64,000 nt of DNA from Sphingomonadales bacterium (GTDB lineage: Bacteria > Pseudomonadota > Alphaproteobacteria > Sphingomonadales > Sphingomonadaceae). Position numbers and translations under genes: made by a program. The notes below the pieces were generated by a model. That model ran no database searches, had not been told where the DNA came from, and saw only the letters and a list, made by a program, of their open reading frames with translations. Of the stretch, positions 1-8,995 are shown in pieces (positions within the stretch are counted from its first letter, which is position 1; the number at the start of each line of letters is the position of its first letter). The stretch covers positions 57,988 through 121,987 of the forward strand of contig JAACPW010000012.1 of NCBI GenBank assembly GCA_009995225.1, in the 5' to 3' direction.

Positions 1-162
1 CGCGCCCACGTGGTCGACACCACCACCACCAGCTTCGTCTTCGAACTGACCGGCGCGCCCGAGAAAATCGACAGCTTTGTCGCCTTGATGCGCGATCTCG
101 GGCTGGTCGAGGTTGGCCGGTCAGGTGTGGTCGGCATGATCCGCGGGGCCCAGGGGGTTTAG
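1..162 (+). CDS. ilvN: Acetolactate synthase small subunit, C-terminal end (partial)
   Basis: The window opens inside a reading frame that runs from base 1 to a TAG at 160-162 and encodes 53 residues. The visible tail (VDTTTTSFVFELTG, then KIDSFVALMRDLGLVEVGRSG) looks like the end of the regulatory subunit of acetohydroxyacid synthase, which carries ACT domains and makes the enzyme valine-sensitive. The assignment rests on this tail and on ilvC lying 100 bases downstream, the usual ilvBN-ilvC order. The N-terminal ACT domain lies outside the window, so length and start cannot be judged. Confidence 0.8.
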   Translation, partial: RAHVVDTTTTSFVFELTGAPEKIDSFVALMRDLGLVEVGRSGVVGMIRGAQGV

Positions 163-177
163 TATTTTACAGATTAC

Positions 178-254
178 CGTCTTCCCGGCGCAGGCCGGGA
201 TCCATTTTCACTGCCGCCGGGACTGGGTTCCGGAGTTCGCCGGAATGACGAGGA
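178..254. repeat. Dispersed intergenic palindromic repeat between ilvN and ilvC
   Basis: The sequence has inverted ends: CTTCCCGGCGCAGGCCGGGA on the left, and a right end that reads on the minus strand CGTCATTCCGGCGAACTCCG. A related copy, also starting CGTCATCCCGGCGAA on the plus strand, lies inside dnaE2 at about 23078-23145. Short elements of this type are common between genes in alphaproteobacteria. The element ends a few bases before the ilvC ribosome binding site, so it sits in the untranslated part of an ilvN-ilvC transcript and could form a hairpin there. Confidence 0.65.
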
Positions 255-259
255 AATAA

Positions 260-1282
<1,023 letters not shown>

Positions 1283-1370
1283 CGGAACGACGGGATCACA
1301 CGGCAAGCGGAGGAACAATTGCCTATCGTCGGGGATTGAGCAGCCTGAACCAATAGGAGGCCAATTCCCG

Positions 1371-2033
1371 ATGAACCGCTTTACTTTCGCTGCAGCTGCC
1401 GCCGTTACGCTTGCAGGTGTTACCGGCGGGATCGCCGCTGCGCCCGCGATCTTTGCGCAAGAAGCGCCGCAGATGCCCGGCATCCAGGATGCTTCGCGCG
1501 TTACTGCAGGAACCTACGCGCTCGATGCCGGTCACACGCTGGTAAACTGGCAGGTCAACCATTTCGGCTTCAACGATTATTTCGGACTGTTCGGCAACAT
1601 CTCCGGCACGATGACGATGGATCCGGCCAACATCGAAGCCGCCAGCTTTGAAATCATGGTTCCGATTGCCGATGTGTCTGTTGCCAGCGCGGGCCTGCGG
1701 GACCATCTGCTGCGTCCGGGCAAGGATGGCGGCGCGCCCGATTTCTTTGGCCCGCAGCCGGGTATGGCGAAGTTCGTTTCGACCAGCGTGACGCGCACAG
1801 GCAACACCACCGCGAACGTTGTCGGCGACCTCACCATGAACGGTAAGACCGGCCCCGTCGCCATGGCGGTGGAATTCGTCGGTGCAGGTGCGAACCCGAT
1901 GAACAAGAAGGAAACCGTCGGCTTCCACGCGCGCGCCATGATCGATCGCACGCAATGGGGTGTGAACTACGGCGTCCCTATGGTGGGCAAGGATGTGACC
2001 ATGACGATCAGTGCTGCTTTCGAGAAGCAGTAA
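1371..2033 (+). CDS. YceI family periplasmic protein
   Basis: Encodes 220 residues. Residues 1-30 form a Sec signal peptide (MNRF, a hydrophobic alanine-rich core, AIFAQ), so the mature protein is periplasmic. The rest shows the YceI pattern: AGTYALDAGHTLVNWQVNHFG at the start of the lipocalin-like beta barrel, then DHLLRPGKDGGAPDFF and MNGKTGPVAMAVEFVGAG. YceI proteins bind polyprenoid or other amphiphilic ligands; the physiological ligand is usually unknown. AGGAGG lies upstream of the ATG with a slightly long spacer. The gene sits between ilvC and an FMN dehydrogenase, with no clear functional link to either. Confidence 0.9.
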   Translation: MNRFTFAAAAAVTLAGVTGGIAAAPAIFAQEAPQMPGIQDASRVTAGTYALDAGHTLVNWQVNHFGFNDYFGLFGNISGTMTMDPANIEAASFEIMVPIADVSVASAGLRDHLLRPGKDGGAPDFFGPQPGMAKFVSTSVTRTGNTTANVVGDLTMNGKTGPVAMAVEFVGAGANPMNKKETVGFHARAMIDRTQWGVNYGVPMVGKDVTMTISAAFEKQ

Positions 2034-2079
2034 ACGTCCACTCGACTCATACTCGGCAATCGGGCAGGCGAGTCTCACG

Positions 2080-3231
2080 ATGCGCTTGTCCGATTGCCAC
2101 AATATTGATGATTTCCGCCGGCTCGCCAAACGGCGGCTGCCGTTTCCGGTGTTCGATTATATCGACGGCGCGGCAGATGATGAGCTGACCAAGGCCCGCA
2201 ATACGGCCGCCTTCGCGGGTGTCGATCTGGTCCCCGATGTGCTGGCGGGCGTGGCACAGATTGACACAAGCTGCACGCTGCTTGGCCGGAAATCCGCACT
2301 TCCGCTGATGTTGTCGCCCACGGCGGTTCAGCGTGCTTTCCACTGGCAGGGCGAAACTGCCGTGGCCAAGGCGGCAGAGAAATACGGGCTGTGGTTTGGC
2401 ATATCGAGCCTCGCCACGCAAAGCATCGAAGACATCGCCGCATTGACCAGCGGGCCCAAGCTCTTCCAGCTCTACGTCCACAAGGACAAGGGCCTGAACA
2501 CCCACATGGTCGAGCGGTGCCAAGCCGCAAAGTTCGACGCGCTGGCGTTAACGGTGGACACGATTGTGTCCGGCAAGCGCGAGCGGTGCTTGCGCAGCGG
2601 CTTCACCACCCCGCCCCGCTTCACGCCGTCTAGCATCGTCAGCTATGCCACGCGGCCCAGGTGGACGCTCGATTACCTGCTGCGCGACAAGTTCCGCCTC
2701 CCCAATCTTGATACCCATGTCAGCGAGGGGAGCGGCAAGGCCGTGAGTATCGCCGAATATTTCAACACCATGCTCGACACGTCGATGGATTGGGACACCG
2801 CCGCCGCCATTCGCGCACAATGGGGTGGCACTTTTGTCCTCAAAGGCATCATGAGTGCCGACGATGCCCGCCGTGCGGTCGCCATCGGGGCCGATGCAAT
2901 CATGATCTCCAACCATGGCGGGCGGCAGTTGGATGGCAGCCGCGCGCCCTTCGATCAACTTCCTGAAATTGTCGACGCAGTCGGCGGCCAGATCGAGATT
3001 ATTTGTGACGGCGGTGTGCGGCGCGGAACGCATGTTATGAAAGCCCTGTGCACAGGCGCGACCGCAGCCTCGGGTGGGCGCCTGTACCTCTATGCACTGG
3101 CAGCCGCCGGTCAGGAGGGGGTTGAGCGCGCGCTGGGCATCCTCAAGGATGAACTGGAGCGGGGTATGCGGCTGATGGGCGTCACGCGGATCGACCAGCT
3201 GACATCCGACCGCTTGCGGCAAAGCAGGTAA
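2080..3231 (+). CDS. FMN-dependent alpha-hydroxy-acid (L-lactate-type) dehydrogenase
   Basis: Encodes 383 residues of a TIM-barrel flavoprotein that oxidises 2-hydroxy acids such as L-lactate. The hallmark SNHGGRQLD (His as catalytic base, Arg binding the substrate carboxylate) lies near residues 277-285, followed by IICDGGVRRGTHVMKAL and GGRLYLYALAAAGQEG, which bind the FMN phosphate. The start chosen is the ATG at 2080, because the family begins with a segment like DFRRLAKRRLPFPVFDYIDGA. An upstream in-frame start at 2011 would overlap the preceding gene and adds unconserved residues. L-lactate dehydrogenase (LldD) is likely, but other hydroxy-acid oxidases of the family cannot be excluded. 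Confidence 0.88.
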   Translation: MRLSDCHNIDDFRRLAKRRLPFPVFDYIDGAADDELTKARNTAAFAGVDLVPDVLAGVAQIDTSCTLLGRKSALPLMLSPTAVQRAFHWQGETAVAKAAEKYGLWFGISSLATQSIEDIAALTSGPKLFQLYVHKDKGLNTHMVERCQAAKFDALALTVDTIVSGKRERCLRSGFTTPPRFTPSSIVSYATRPRWTLDYLLRDKFRLPNLDTHVSEGSGKAVSIAEYFNTMLDTSMDWDTAAAIRAQWGGTFVLKGIMSADDARRAVAIGADAIMISNHGGRQLDGSRAPFDQLPEIVDAVGGQIEIICDGGVRRGTHVMKALCTGATAASGGRLYLYALAAAGQEGVERALGILKDELERGMRLMGVTRIDQLTSDRLRQSR

Positions 3232-3258
3232 AAGCGCGACTGTCATAAACCGGTAACG

Positions 3259-3272
3259 CAAAGCGCGCTTTG
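3259..3272. promoter_or_regulatory. Perfect 14-bp palindrome upstream of the I78 lipoprotein gene
   Basis: CAAAGCGCGCTTTG is a perfect palindrome 32 bases before the start codon at 3305, in a short gap between two co-oriented genes. Just upstream, CTGTCAT at 3240-3246 matches one half of a Pho box, but the second half is poor. It may be an operator or a small hairpin; there is no T-run to make it a terminator. Confidence 0.3.
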
Positions 3273-3304
3273 GCGAGGCATTCAAACTTGATGGACCGGA
3301 CACC

Positions 3305-3766
3305 ATGATCACCGCTCTTCGCGCACTCGCTCTTGCAGCAACCGCTCTCACCCTGTCGGCTTGCGGCAGTGAGCCTGCGCAGCCCGAAAACGACGCGGAA
3401 AGTTTCGCTGCCCGAATCGGCGGGGCCGACACCGCGACCGCACCCGGCGCAGCGCCTGCACCTGCCGCAACAGCCACCCCCACTGTCGCCACGCCTTTGC
3501 CCGGTGCGGCGGCGGGGCCGTTTGCCAAGGGCACGTTGACCGATCCGGCCTCCAAAACCTGCGGCGCGCCGCTGATGGGCGGTTTCATCGGCAAGCTGGC
3601 CGATCAGCCCACCCGCGCTGAAATCGCCCGGATGCTGGGCCGCACCAACAATCTGCGGTTTGTCGCGGTCGGCAGTGGCCTCAACGTCAACCCGGACCCA
3701 ACGAACCCGCGCCTGTCGATCATGCTGGATGCCCAGAACATCATCCGCGATGCGCGGTGCGGCTGA
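3305..3766 (+). CDS. I78-type peptidase inhibitor-like lipoprotein
   Basis: Encodes 153 residues. The N-terminus is a lipoprotein signal with lipobox LSAC (Cys at about residue 20), followed by an Ala/Pro/Thr-rich linker to about residue 75. The C-terminal domain runs from KTCGAPLMGGFIGKLAD to RLSIMLDAQNIIRDARCG. It has the layout of the I78 peptidase inhibitor family: two cysteines, a central GLN segment and a terminal RCG. If that is right, the protein sits on the inner face of the outer membrane or in the periplasm and protects against serine proteases. This is recognition by pattern, not an alignment. Confidence 0.7.
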   Translation: MITALRALALAATALTLSACGSEPAQPENDAESFAARIGGADTATAPGAAPAPAATATPTVATPLPGAAAGPFAKGTLTDPASKTCGAPLMGGFIGKLADQPTRAEIARMLGRTNNLRFVAVGSGLNVNPDPTNPRLSIMLDAQNIIRDARCG

Positions 3767-3835
3767 CCTATGACGGTTGAAATGCGGGCCATTCCCGGCT
3801 TGCACCTGACGAAATAATCGGCAAAGACGGCGGCC

Positions 3836-3886
3836 ATGGCACGAAACGGACTTACGCTGCTTCGACTTATGCGCCCTTGGGCGTAG
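3836..3886 (+). CDS. Putative leucine-rich leader peptide of leuA
   Basis: A 16-codon reading frame starts at ATG 3836 and ends at TAG 3884-3886, encoding MARNGLTLLRLMRPWA. Four of its residues are leucine, at positions 6, 8, 9 and 11. It lies 87 bases upstream of leuA, and its last codons overlap the left arm of an inverted repeat. This is the layout of a transcription-attenuation leader peptide, in which ribosome stalling at Leu codons under leucine shortage changes the mRNA fold. Such leaders are established for branched-chain amino acid operons in proteobacteria; its function here is inferred. The ribosome binding site is weak (GACGGCGGCC). Confidence 0.6.
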   Translation: MARNGLTLLRLMRPWA

Positions 3887-3927
3887 GCCGTCGCGCGCAT
3901 CGGACAGCGCGGCGCCACTCCCAAGGG
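3874..3927 (+). promoter_or_regulatory. Attenuator-like stem-loop between leader peptide and leuA
   Basis: CCCTTGGG at 3874-3881 pairs with CCCAAGGG at 3920-3927, and inside this GCGCG-rich segments (3891-3898 and 3907-3914) can extend the stem. The left arm overlaps the leader peptide's last codons and stop codon. A second small palindrome, TTTCGCGAAA (3953-3962), followed by CCTATTTTC lies directly before the leuA start and may be the terminator or a start-site sequestering hairpin. A long T-run is absent, so the exact mechanism is uncertain. Confidence 0.5.
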
Positions 3928-3973
3928 TGATGTTCCGCAGCTTCCCAATCCCTTTCGCGAAAAGCCTATTTTC

Positions 3974-5653
3974 ATGCCCATGCTCAAGCAGCCTTCCGCC
4001 AAATATCGCCCCTTCGGCCAGATCGATCTGCCCGGCCGCCAGTGGCCTTCACGCCTGATTGAGAAAGCCCCGCGCTGGCTGTCGACCGATCTGCGCGATG
4101 GCAACCAGTCGATCATAGATCCGATGGACGCGGTGAAGAAGCGCCGGTTCTTCGATCTGCTGGTCGAGGTCGGCGTCAAGGAAATCGAGGTCGGCTTCCC
4201 CAGCGCCGGCGCGACCGAGTTCGATTTCATCTCCGGCTTGGTCAAATCCGACGCGATCCCCGACGACGTGATCGTGCAGGTGCTCACCCAAAGCCGGGAA
4301 GACCTGATCCGCACCAGCTTTGCCAGCCTCGAAGGCGCGCAAGCCGCGATCGTCCACCTCTACAATGCCGTCAGCCCGGCGTGGCGCGACATCGTGTTCC
4401 GCATGTCGAAGGACGAGGTGAAGGCGATCGCGGTTGCAGGCGCCAAGGTCATGCGCGACGAAGCTGCCAAGTATCCCGGCACCGACTGGCACTTCCAGTA
4501 CAGCCCCGAAACCTTCTCCACCGCCGAACTCGATTTCAGCATCGAAGTGTGCGCCGCGGTGATGGAGGTGCTCGCCCCCTCGCCCGAGCACCCGATCATC
4601 CTCAACCTGCCCGCCACGGTCGAGGCGGCGACGCCCAACATCTACGCCGACCAGATCGAGTATTTCGGCCGCCACCTGCCCAATCGGACAAGCGCCGTGC
4701 TTTCCCTGCACACGCACAATGACCGCGGCACCGGCGTGGCCGCCGCCGAACTCGGGCTGATGGCCGGCGCCGACCGGGTCGAAGGCTGCCTGTTTGGCAA
4801 TGGCGAGCGTACCGGCAATTGCTGCCTCGTGACCATGGCGCTCAACCTCTACACCCAAGGCATCGACCCGCAGCTCGACTTTTCGGATATCGACCGGGTG
4901 ATCGAGACCGTCACCTATTGCAACGACCTGCCCGTTCATCAGCGCCATCCCTATGGCGGGGAACTGGTCTACACCGCGTTCAGCGGGAGCCATCAGGATG
5001 CGATCAAGAAGGGCTTCGAAGCGCGCGAGACGCAGAACGACGAGCAATGGCGCGTACCCTACCTGCCGATCGATCCGGCGGATCTCGGGCGCAGCTACGA
5101 AGCGGTGATCCGCGTCAATTCGCAGTCCGGCAAGGGCGGTTTCGCCTGGGTGCTGGAGAAGGATCAAGGCCTCAAGCTGCCCAAGAAGATGCAGGCCGAT
5201 TTCAGCCGCCACGTGCAGGCAATGGCCGACGATCTGGGCCGCGAATTGAATGCCGCCGACATCTGGGACGCGTTCCGCCGCGCCTATCACGTCAAGACCC
5301 ATCCCAAGCATTTCCAGCTTGTGCGTTACGAGGAAAGCCGCGCGTCTGATGGCACCCGCATCTTTGCCGGCACCATCGCGGTCAACGGCACCGAGCAGAC
5401 CGTTTCAGGTCGCGGCAATGGGTTGATCTCCAGCGTCATGGGCACGTTGCGCGAAGCCTTCGGCGTCGAACTAGACGTGGTCGATTACACCGAACACGCG
5501 CTGGGCGCCGGCACCGATGCGCGCGCGGCGGCCTATCTCGAATGCCGCGCGCCCGATGGCCGCACCATCTGGGGTTGCGGGATCGACCAGGACATCGCCA
5601 CCGCCAGCGTGCGCGCCGTGCTCAGCGCCGCCAATGCGGCGGTCGCAGGTTAG
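3974..5653 (+). CDS. leuA: 2-isopropylmalate synthase (long, LeuA type 2 form)
   Basis: First committed step of leucine synthesis: condensation of acetyl-CoA with 2-oxoisovalerate. The 559 residues match the roughly 560-residue type 2 enzymes. The catalytic barrel carries DLRDGNQSIIDPMD (about residues 39-52), the metal-binding HTHNDRG (His246 and His248) and GNGERTGNCCLV. The C-terminal domain (IAVNGTEQTVSGRGNG, then AAYLECRAPDGRTIWGCGID) is the allosteric leucine-binding region. ATG at 3974 and at 3980 (third codon) are both possible, and neither has a strong ribosome binding site, which fits translation being controlled through the leader region. Confidence 0.95.
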   Translation: MPMLKQPSAKYRPFGQIDLPGRQWPSRLIEKAPRWLSTDLRDGNQSIIDPMDAVKKRRFFDLLVEVGVKEIEVGFPSAGATEFDFISGLVKSDAIPDDVIVQVLTQSREDLIRTSFASLEGAQAAIVHLYNAVSPAWRDIVFRMSKDEVKAIAVAGAKVMRDEAAKYPGTDWHFQYSPETFSTAELDFSIEVCAAVMEVLAPSPEHPIILNLPATVEAATPNIYADQIEYFGRHLPNRTSAVLSLHTHNDRGTGVAAAELGLMAGADRVEGCLFGNGERTGNCCLVTMALNLYTQGIDPQLDFSDIDRVIETVTYCNDLPVHQRHPYGGELVYTAFSGSHQDAIKKGFEARETQNDEQWRVPYLPIDPADLGRSYEAVIRVNSQSGKGGFAWVLEKDQGLKLPKKMQADFSRHVQAMADDLGRELNAADIWDAFRRAYHVKTHPKHFQLVRYEESRASDGTRIFAGTIAVNGTEQTVSGRGNGLISSVMGTLREAFGVELDVVDYTEHALGAGTDARAAAYLECRAPDGRTIWGCGIDQDIATASVRAVLSAANAAVAG

Positions 5654-5697
5654 GGACAGGGTCGGCCCCGCCCGCCGTGGCAGGGCCGATTTGTCCC
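5653..5697. terminator. Candidate terminator hairpin between convergent leuA and hydrolase gene
   Basis: TCGGCCC (5662-5668) pairs with GGGCCGA (5683-5689), and outer GGGAC and GTCCC segments can extend the stem with a small internal loop. It lies in the short gap between two convergent genes and could end both transcripts. Only a short TTTG follows the stem, so it is a weak intrinsic terminator. Confidence 0.4.
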
Positions 5698-5714
5698 GAT
5701 GGCGGTGCTTTCGT

Positions 5715-6551
5715 TCAGCCTTTGACGAAAGCAAGAATGTCGGCGTTCAGCTCATCGGCGTTGACCGTCAGCATCCCGTGCGAAAAGCCGGGATAGGTCT
5801 TCAGCGTAGCGTTCGGCAAAAGATCGATGCTTTTCCTGGCCGAGGCTTCGATCGGCACGACCTGATCGTCTTCGCCGTGCAGCACCAGCGTAGGCACGGT
5901 CATCGCGCGCAGATCATCGCTCTGGTCGGTTTCGGAGAACGCCGTGATCCCGTCATAATGGGCCTTGGCGCTGCCCATCATCGCCTGCCGCCACCAATTC
6001 TGGATCACGCCCTCGATCGGATCGGCACCATCGCGGTTGAAGCCGAAAAACGGGCCGCAGGGCACGTCGCGGAAAAACTTTGCCCGGTTCGCCGCGAGCG
6101 AGGCGCGGAAATCATCAAACACCTCCATGAGCGTGCCTTCAGGGTTGTCATCCGTCTTCAGCATCAACGGCACGACCGCCGAAACCAGCACCGCTTTGGC
6201 AACACGGCCAGCGGGCTTACCATGACGCGCAACATAGCGCGCCACTTCACCGCCCCCGGTTGAATGGCCGACATGGACAGCGTTGTTGAGATCGAGCGCC
6301 TTGACGACGGCGAAGGCATCTGCGGCGTAGTGATCCATATCGTGCCCGTCCGACACCTGCGCCGAGCGGCCATGCCCGCGCCGGTCATGCGCCACGACAC
6401 GGAATCCCTCACCAAGAAAGAACAGCATCTGTGCATCCCAGTCATCCGAACTGAGCGGCCAGCCGTGGTGAAAGACGATGGGCTGCGCGCCCTTCGGCCC
6501 CCAATCCTTGTAGAAAATGTCTACGCCGTCTTCGGTCGTAACAAATCCCAT
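5715..6551 (-). CDS. Alpha/beta hydrolase (non-haem chloroperoxidase-like esterase)
   Basis: Encodes 278 residues. The N-terminus MGFVTTEDGVDIFYKDWGPK and the early VFHHGWPLSSDDWD (oxyanion region) are typical of the cofactor-free haloperoxidase/arylesterase group. The nucleophile elbow is GHSTGG with Ser97. The acid is probably the Asp in LVLHGEDDQVVP, and the catalytic His is in GFSHGM near the C-terminus. Such proteins are cytoplasmic esterases, some with a promiscuous perhydrolase activity; the natural substrate is unknown. It stands alone, convergent with leuA. Confidence 0.9.
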   Translation of the reverse strand: MGFVTTEDGVDIFYKDWGPKGAQPIVFHHGWPLSSDDWDAQMLFFLGEGFRVVAHDRRGHGRSAQVSDGHDMDHYAADAFAVVKALDLNNAVHVGHSTGGGEVARYVARHGKPAGRVAKAVLVSAVVPLMLKTDDNPEGTLMEVFDDFRASLAANRAKFFRDVPCGPFFGFNRDGADPIEGVIQNWWRQAMMGSAKAHYDGITAFSETDQSDDLRAMTVPTLVLHGEDDQVVPIEASARKSIDLLPNATLKTYPGFSHGMLTVNADELNADILAFVKG

Positions 6552-6783
6552 GACGCATTCTCCTTCAATGCAGGGCGCGGCGCCAATTGCCGGGCCGTGC
6601 GACCGTACACCAATGACTGTTGCCTATCGAAGTCACCGATTGCCGACCGGGTTCCATAGCCCGATCACATCATGGTCACTTTCCTACGCCCGGTCCGGCC
6701 CTTACCGAAAGCGCATGACGCGCGCCGATCCTGCCATTAGTCCTGTTGTAACAAGCGCGGAGCGGCACGGAGAGATTTTGTTC

Positions 6784-6812
6784 TCTGGACAGTGTCTCAT
6801 GTGTCTCCAACA
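6784..6812 (+). promoter_or_regulatory. 29-nt motif shared with the region upstream of the M20 hydrolase gene
   Basis: TCTGGACAGTGTCTC followed by ATGTGTCTCCAACA occurs here, 24 bases upstream of the amidohydrolase start. It recurs exactly, on the minus strand, at 44175-44203 upstream of the M20 hydrolase gene. About 14 bases before the motif are also similar at the two sites (GAGAG, then a T-rich stretch). It contains GTGTCTC repeated with a 9-base period and GACAGTGTC, a small palindrome. Position suggests a promoter, operator or 5'-UTR element. The gap of 285 bases from 6552 holds nothing else I can identify. Confidence 0.55.
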
Positions 6813-6836
6813 CGCGCGGACACGAGGGAGAGAACC

Positions 6837-7895
6837 ATGACCGACGCCGCCAGCCCCGAGCCGATTCTGGAACCCGATCTGCCGATCATCGACCCGCATC
6901 ATCACCTGTGGGATCTGCGGTCGATGATCGCCATGTTCCCGCAGCCGCATCACCCCTTCATCGCGGCGCTGATCGACAATGCACACTACACCTTCGACCA
7001 GCTTCACGCGCACCTAAGCGGTGGGCACAACATCGTTGGCACGGTCTTCATGGAATGCGGCGCCTTCTACAACGGCGCCTATGGCGATGCGTTGAAGCCG
7101 GTGGGCGAGGTGGAGTTCGTCAACGGCGTCGCGGCGCAATCGGCCAGCGGCCTGTATGGGCCTTCGCGCTATTGCGCCGGGATCGTCGGCCATGCCGATC
7201 TGATGCTGGGCAGTGGCGCGGGCACGGTGCTCGATGCGCTCGCAGCCGCCGCTCCGGGACGGTTCCGGGGCATTCGCCACGCCGGTGCATGGGACGCCGA
7301 TCCCGAGGTTCTCGGCCCGCCGTTCCACCACCCCGAAGGCCTCTACCGCGACACCACCTTCCGCCAGGGGTTCGCCGAATTGGGCAAACGCGGCATGACC
7401 TTCGATGCCTGGGTGCTCGAACCGCAATTGCCCGACGTGATCGATCTTGCCCGTGCCTTCCCCGATCAGCCGATCTGCCTCGACCACTGCGGCACACCGC
7501 TGGGGGTCGCGGGATACAAGGGCCGCTTGCATGAACGTTTTGACGAATGGCGCCGCAATATTCACGAGCTGGCGGCTTGCGAGAACGTCGTGGTCAAGCT
7601 TGGCGGGCTCGCGATGGCGTTTTGCGCTCTGCCTGAAGAGGGCCCGTGCGCAGGGCGCGGATCGGAGCATCTCGCCGCGCTGTGGCGTCCCTATATCGAA
7701 ACCTGCATCGAGGCCTTCGGGCCGCAGCGCGCCATGTTCGAAAGCAACTACCCGGTCGATTACTGGGGCGCGGATTATGCGGTGCTGTGGAACGCCTTCA
7801 AGCACCTGACCAGGTCGGCCAGCGCCGATGAGAAGGCGGCGCTCTATGCCGGAACTGCGGCGCGCTTCTACGGGCTGGAGGACCTGCTCGCCTAA
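6837..7895 (+). CDS. Amidohydrolase family 2 (TIM-barrel metal hydrolase)
   Basis: Encodes 352 residues from ATG 6837, preceded by GAGGGAGAG. An upstream in-frame start at 6792 lies inside the shared motif and is not favoured. The start LPIIDPHHHLWDLRS holds the paired metal-binding histidines of the amidohydrolase_2 group, which includes 2-pyrone-4,6-dicarboxylate lactonase and related lactonases. Later landmarks are GIRHAGAWD, ICLDHCGTPLG (metal His) and FESNYPVDYW with the likely catalytic Asp. The substrate is probably a lactone or small cyclic ester and cannot be named from sequence. No pathway genes sit next to it. Confidence 0.85.
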   Translation: MTDAASPEPILEPDLPIIDPHHHLWDLRSMIAMFPQPHHPFIAALIDNAHYTFDQLHAHLSGGHNIVGTVFMECGAFYNGAYGDALKPVGEVEFVNGVAAQSASGLYGPSRYCAGIVGHADLMLGSGAGTVLDALAAAAPGRFRGIRHAGAWDADPEVLGPPFHHPEGLYRDTTFRQGFAELGKRGMTFDAWVLEPQLPDVIDLARAFPDQPICLDHCGTPLGVAGYKGRLHERFDEWRRNIHELAACENVVVKLGGLAMAFCALPEEGPCAGRGSEHLAALWRPYIETCIEAFGPQRAMFESNYPVDYWGADYAVLWNAFKHLTRSASADEKAALYAGTAARFYGLEDLLA

Positions 7896-7987
7896 GCCCC
7901 CGTCGCCATACCAAAATCGCGCTTGGCAGGCCCGGAACCTGCGCTAGAGACACGCATTCAAGCCGAATACGTTTTGAGGAGAAACCG

Positions 7988-8992
7988 ATGCCCCTTCCCG
8001 CTCCGTTCGATCGCCTGCGTCTGCCGCTGATCGGATCGCCGCTGTTCATCGTCTCCGGCCCGGAACTCGTCATTGCGCAGTGCAAGGCGGGGATCATCGG
8101 CAGCTTTCCCGCGCTGAACGCTCGTCCGCAATCGCAGTTGGATGAATGGCTGCATCAGATCACCGAGGAACTCAGCGCCCACAACCGCGCCCATCCCGAT
8201 CGCCCGGCGGCGCCCTTTGCGGTCAACCAGATCGTCCACAGGACCAACGACCGCGTCGATGCCGACATGGCGACCTGCGAGAAGTGGCAGGTGCCGATGG
8301 TCATCACCTCGCTGGGCGCGCGCGAGGATATCTACACCGCCGTGCGCAACTGGGGCGGGGTCACGATGCATGACGTGATCAACAACCGCTTCGCCCGCAA
8401 GGCGATCGAAAAGGGCGCAACCGGCCTGATCCCCGTGGCGGCCGGCGCAGGCGGCCATGCGGGCGCGCTGTCGCCCTTCGCCTTGATGCAGGAAATCCGC
8501 GAATGGTTCGACGGGTTGGTCGCGCTGTCGGGATCGGTCGGGCACGGCGCCACGATCCTCGCCGCGCAGGCCCTGCGTGCCGATTTCGCCTATGCCGGCA
8601 GCGCCTTCATCGCGACCAAGGAAGCCAACGCCGACGAAGCCTACAAGAACGGCATCGTCGAAGGAACGTCGGAAGGGATCGTCTACACCAACCTGTTCAC
8701 CGGCGTGCATGGCAATTACCTGCGCTCCTCGATCGAAGCTGCCGGCATGGACCCCGACAATCTGCCCGAAAGCGATCCCAGCAAGATGAACTTCGGCAGC
8801 GGCGGCAACACCAAGGCCAAGGCGTGGAAGGATATCTGGGGCTCGGGCCAAGGGATCGGCCCGATCAAGGACGTCGGTAGCGTCGAAGACCTCGTCGCCC
8901 GGATGGAGCGCGAATATCACGCGGCCAAGGCGCAGTTGCTCGCCAATTCCGGCTATGCTGCGTGGGGCGCTTTTGCCGAGGCTGCCGAGTGA
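7988..8992 (+). CDS. Nitronate monooxygenase-like FMN oxidoreductase
   Basis: Encodes 334 residues of a TIM-barrel flavoprotein of the nitronate monooxygenase (2-nitropropane dioxygenase) family. The early LPLIGSPLFIVSGPELVIAQ, the middle VMHD-like MHDVINNRFARKAIEKGATG, the FMN-contacting VAAGAGGHAG and the ALRADFAYAGSAFIATKEA segment are all characteristic. The family oxidises alkyl nitronates (toxic nitro compounds), but several members are NADH-dependent quinone or enoyl reductases. A ribosome binding site (GAGGAGAAA) precedes ATG 7988. It is convergent with the AHH gene, separated by 3 bases. Confidence 0.88.
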   Translation: MPLPAPFDRLRLPLIGSPLFIVSGPELVIAQCKAGIIGSFPALNARPQSQLDEWLHQITEELSAHNRAHPDRPAAPFAVNQIVHRTNDRVDADMATCEKWQVPMVITSLGAREDIYTAVRNWGGVTMHDVINNRFARKAIEKGATGLIPVAAGAGGHAGALSPFALMQEIREWFDGLVALSGSVGHGATILAAQALRADFAYAGSAFIATKEANADEAYKNGIVEGTSEGIVYTNLFTGVHGNYLRSSIEAAGMDPDNLPESDPSKMNFGSGGNTKAKAWKDIWGSGQGIGPIKDVGSVEDLVARMEREYHAAKAQLLANSGYAAWGAFAEAAE

Positions 8993-8995
8993 TCG

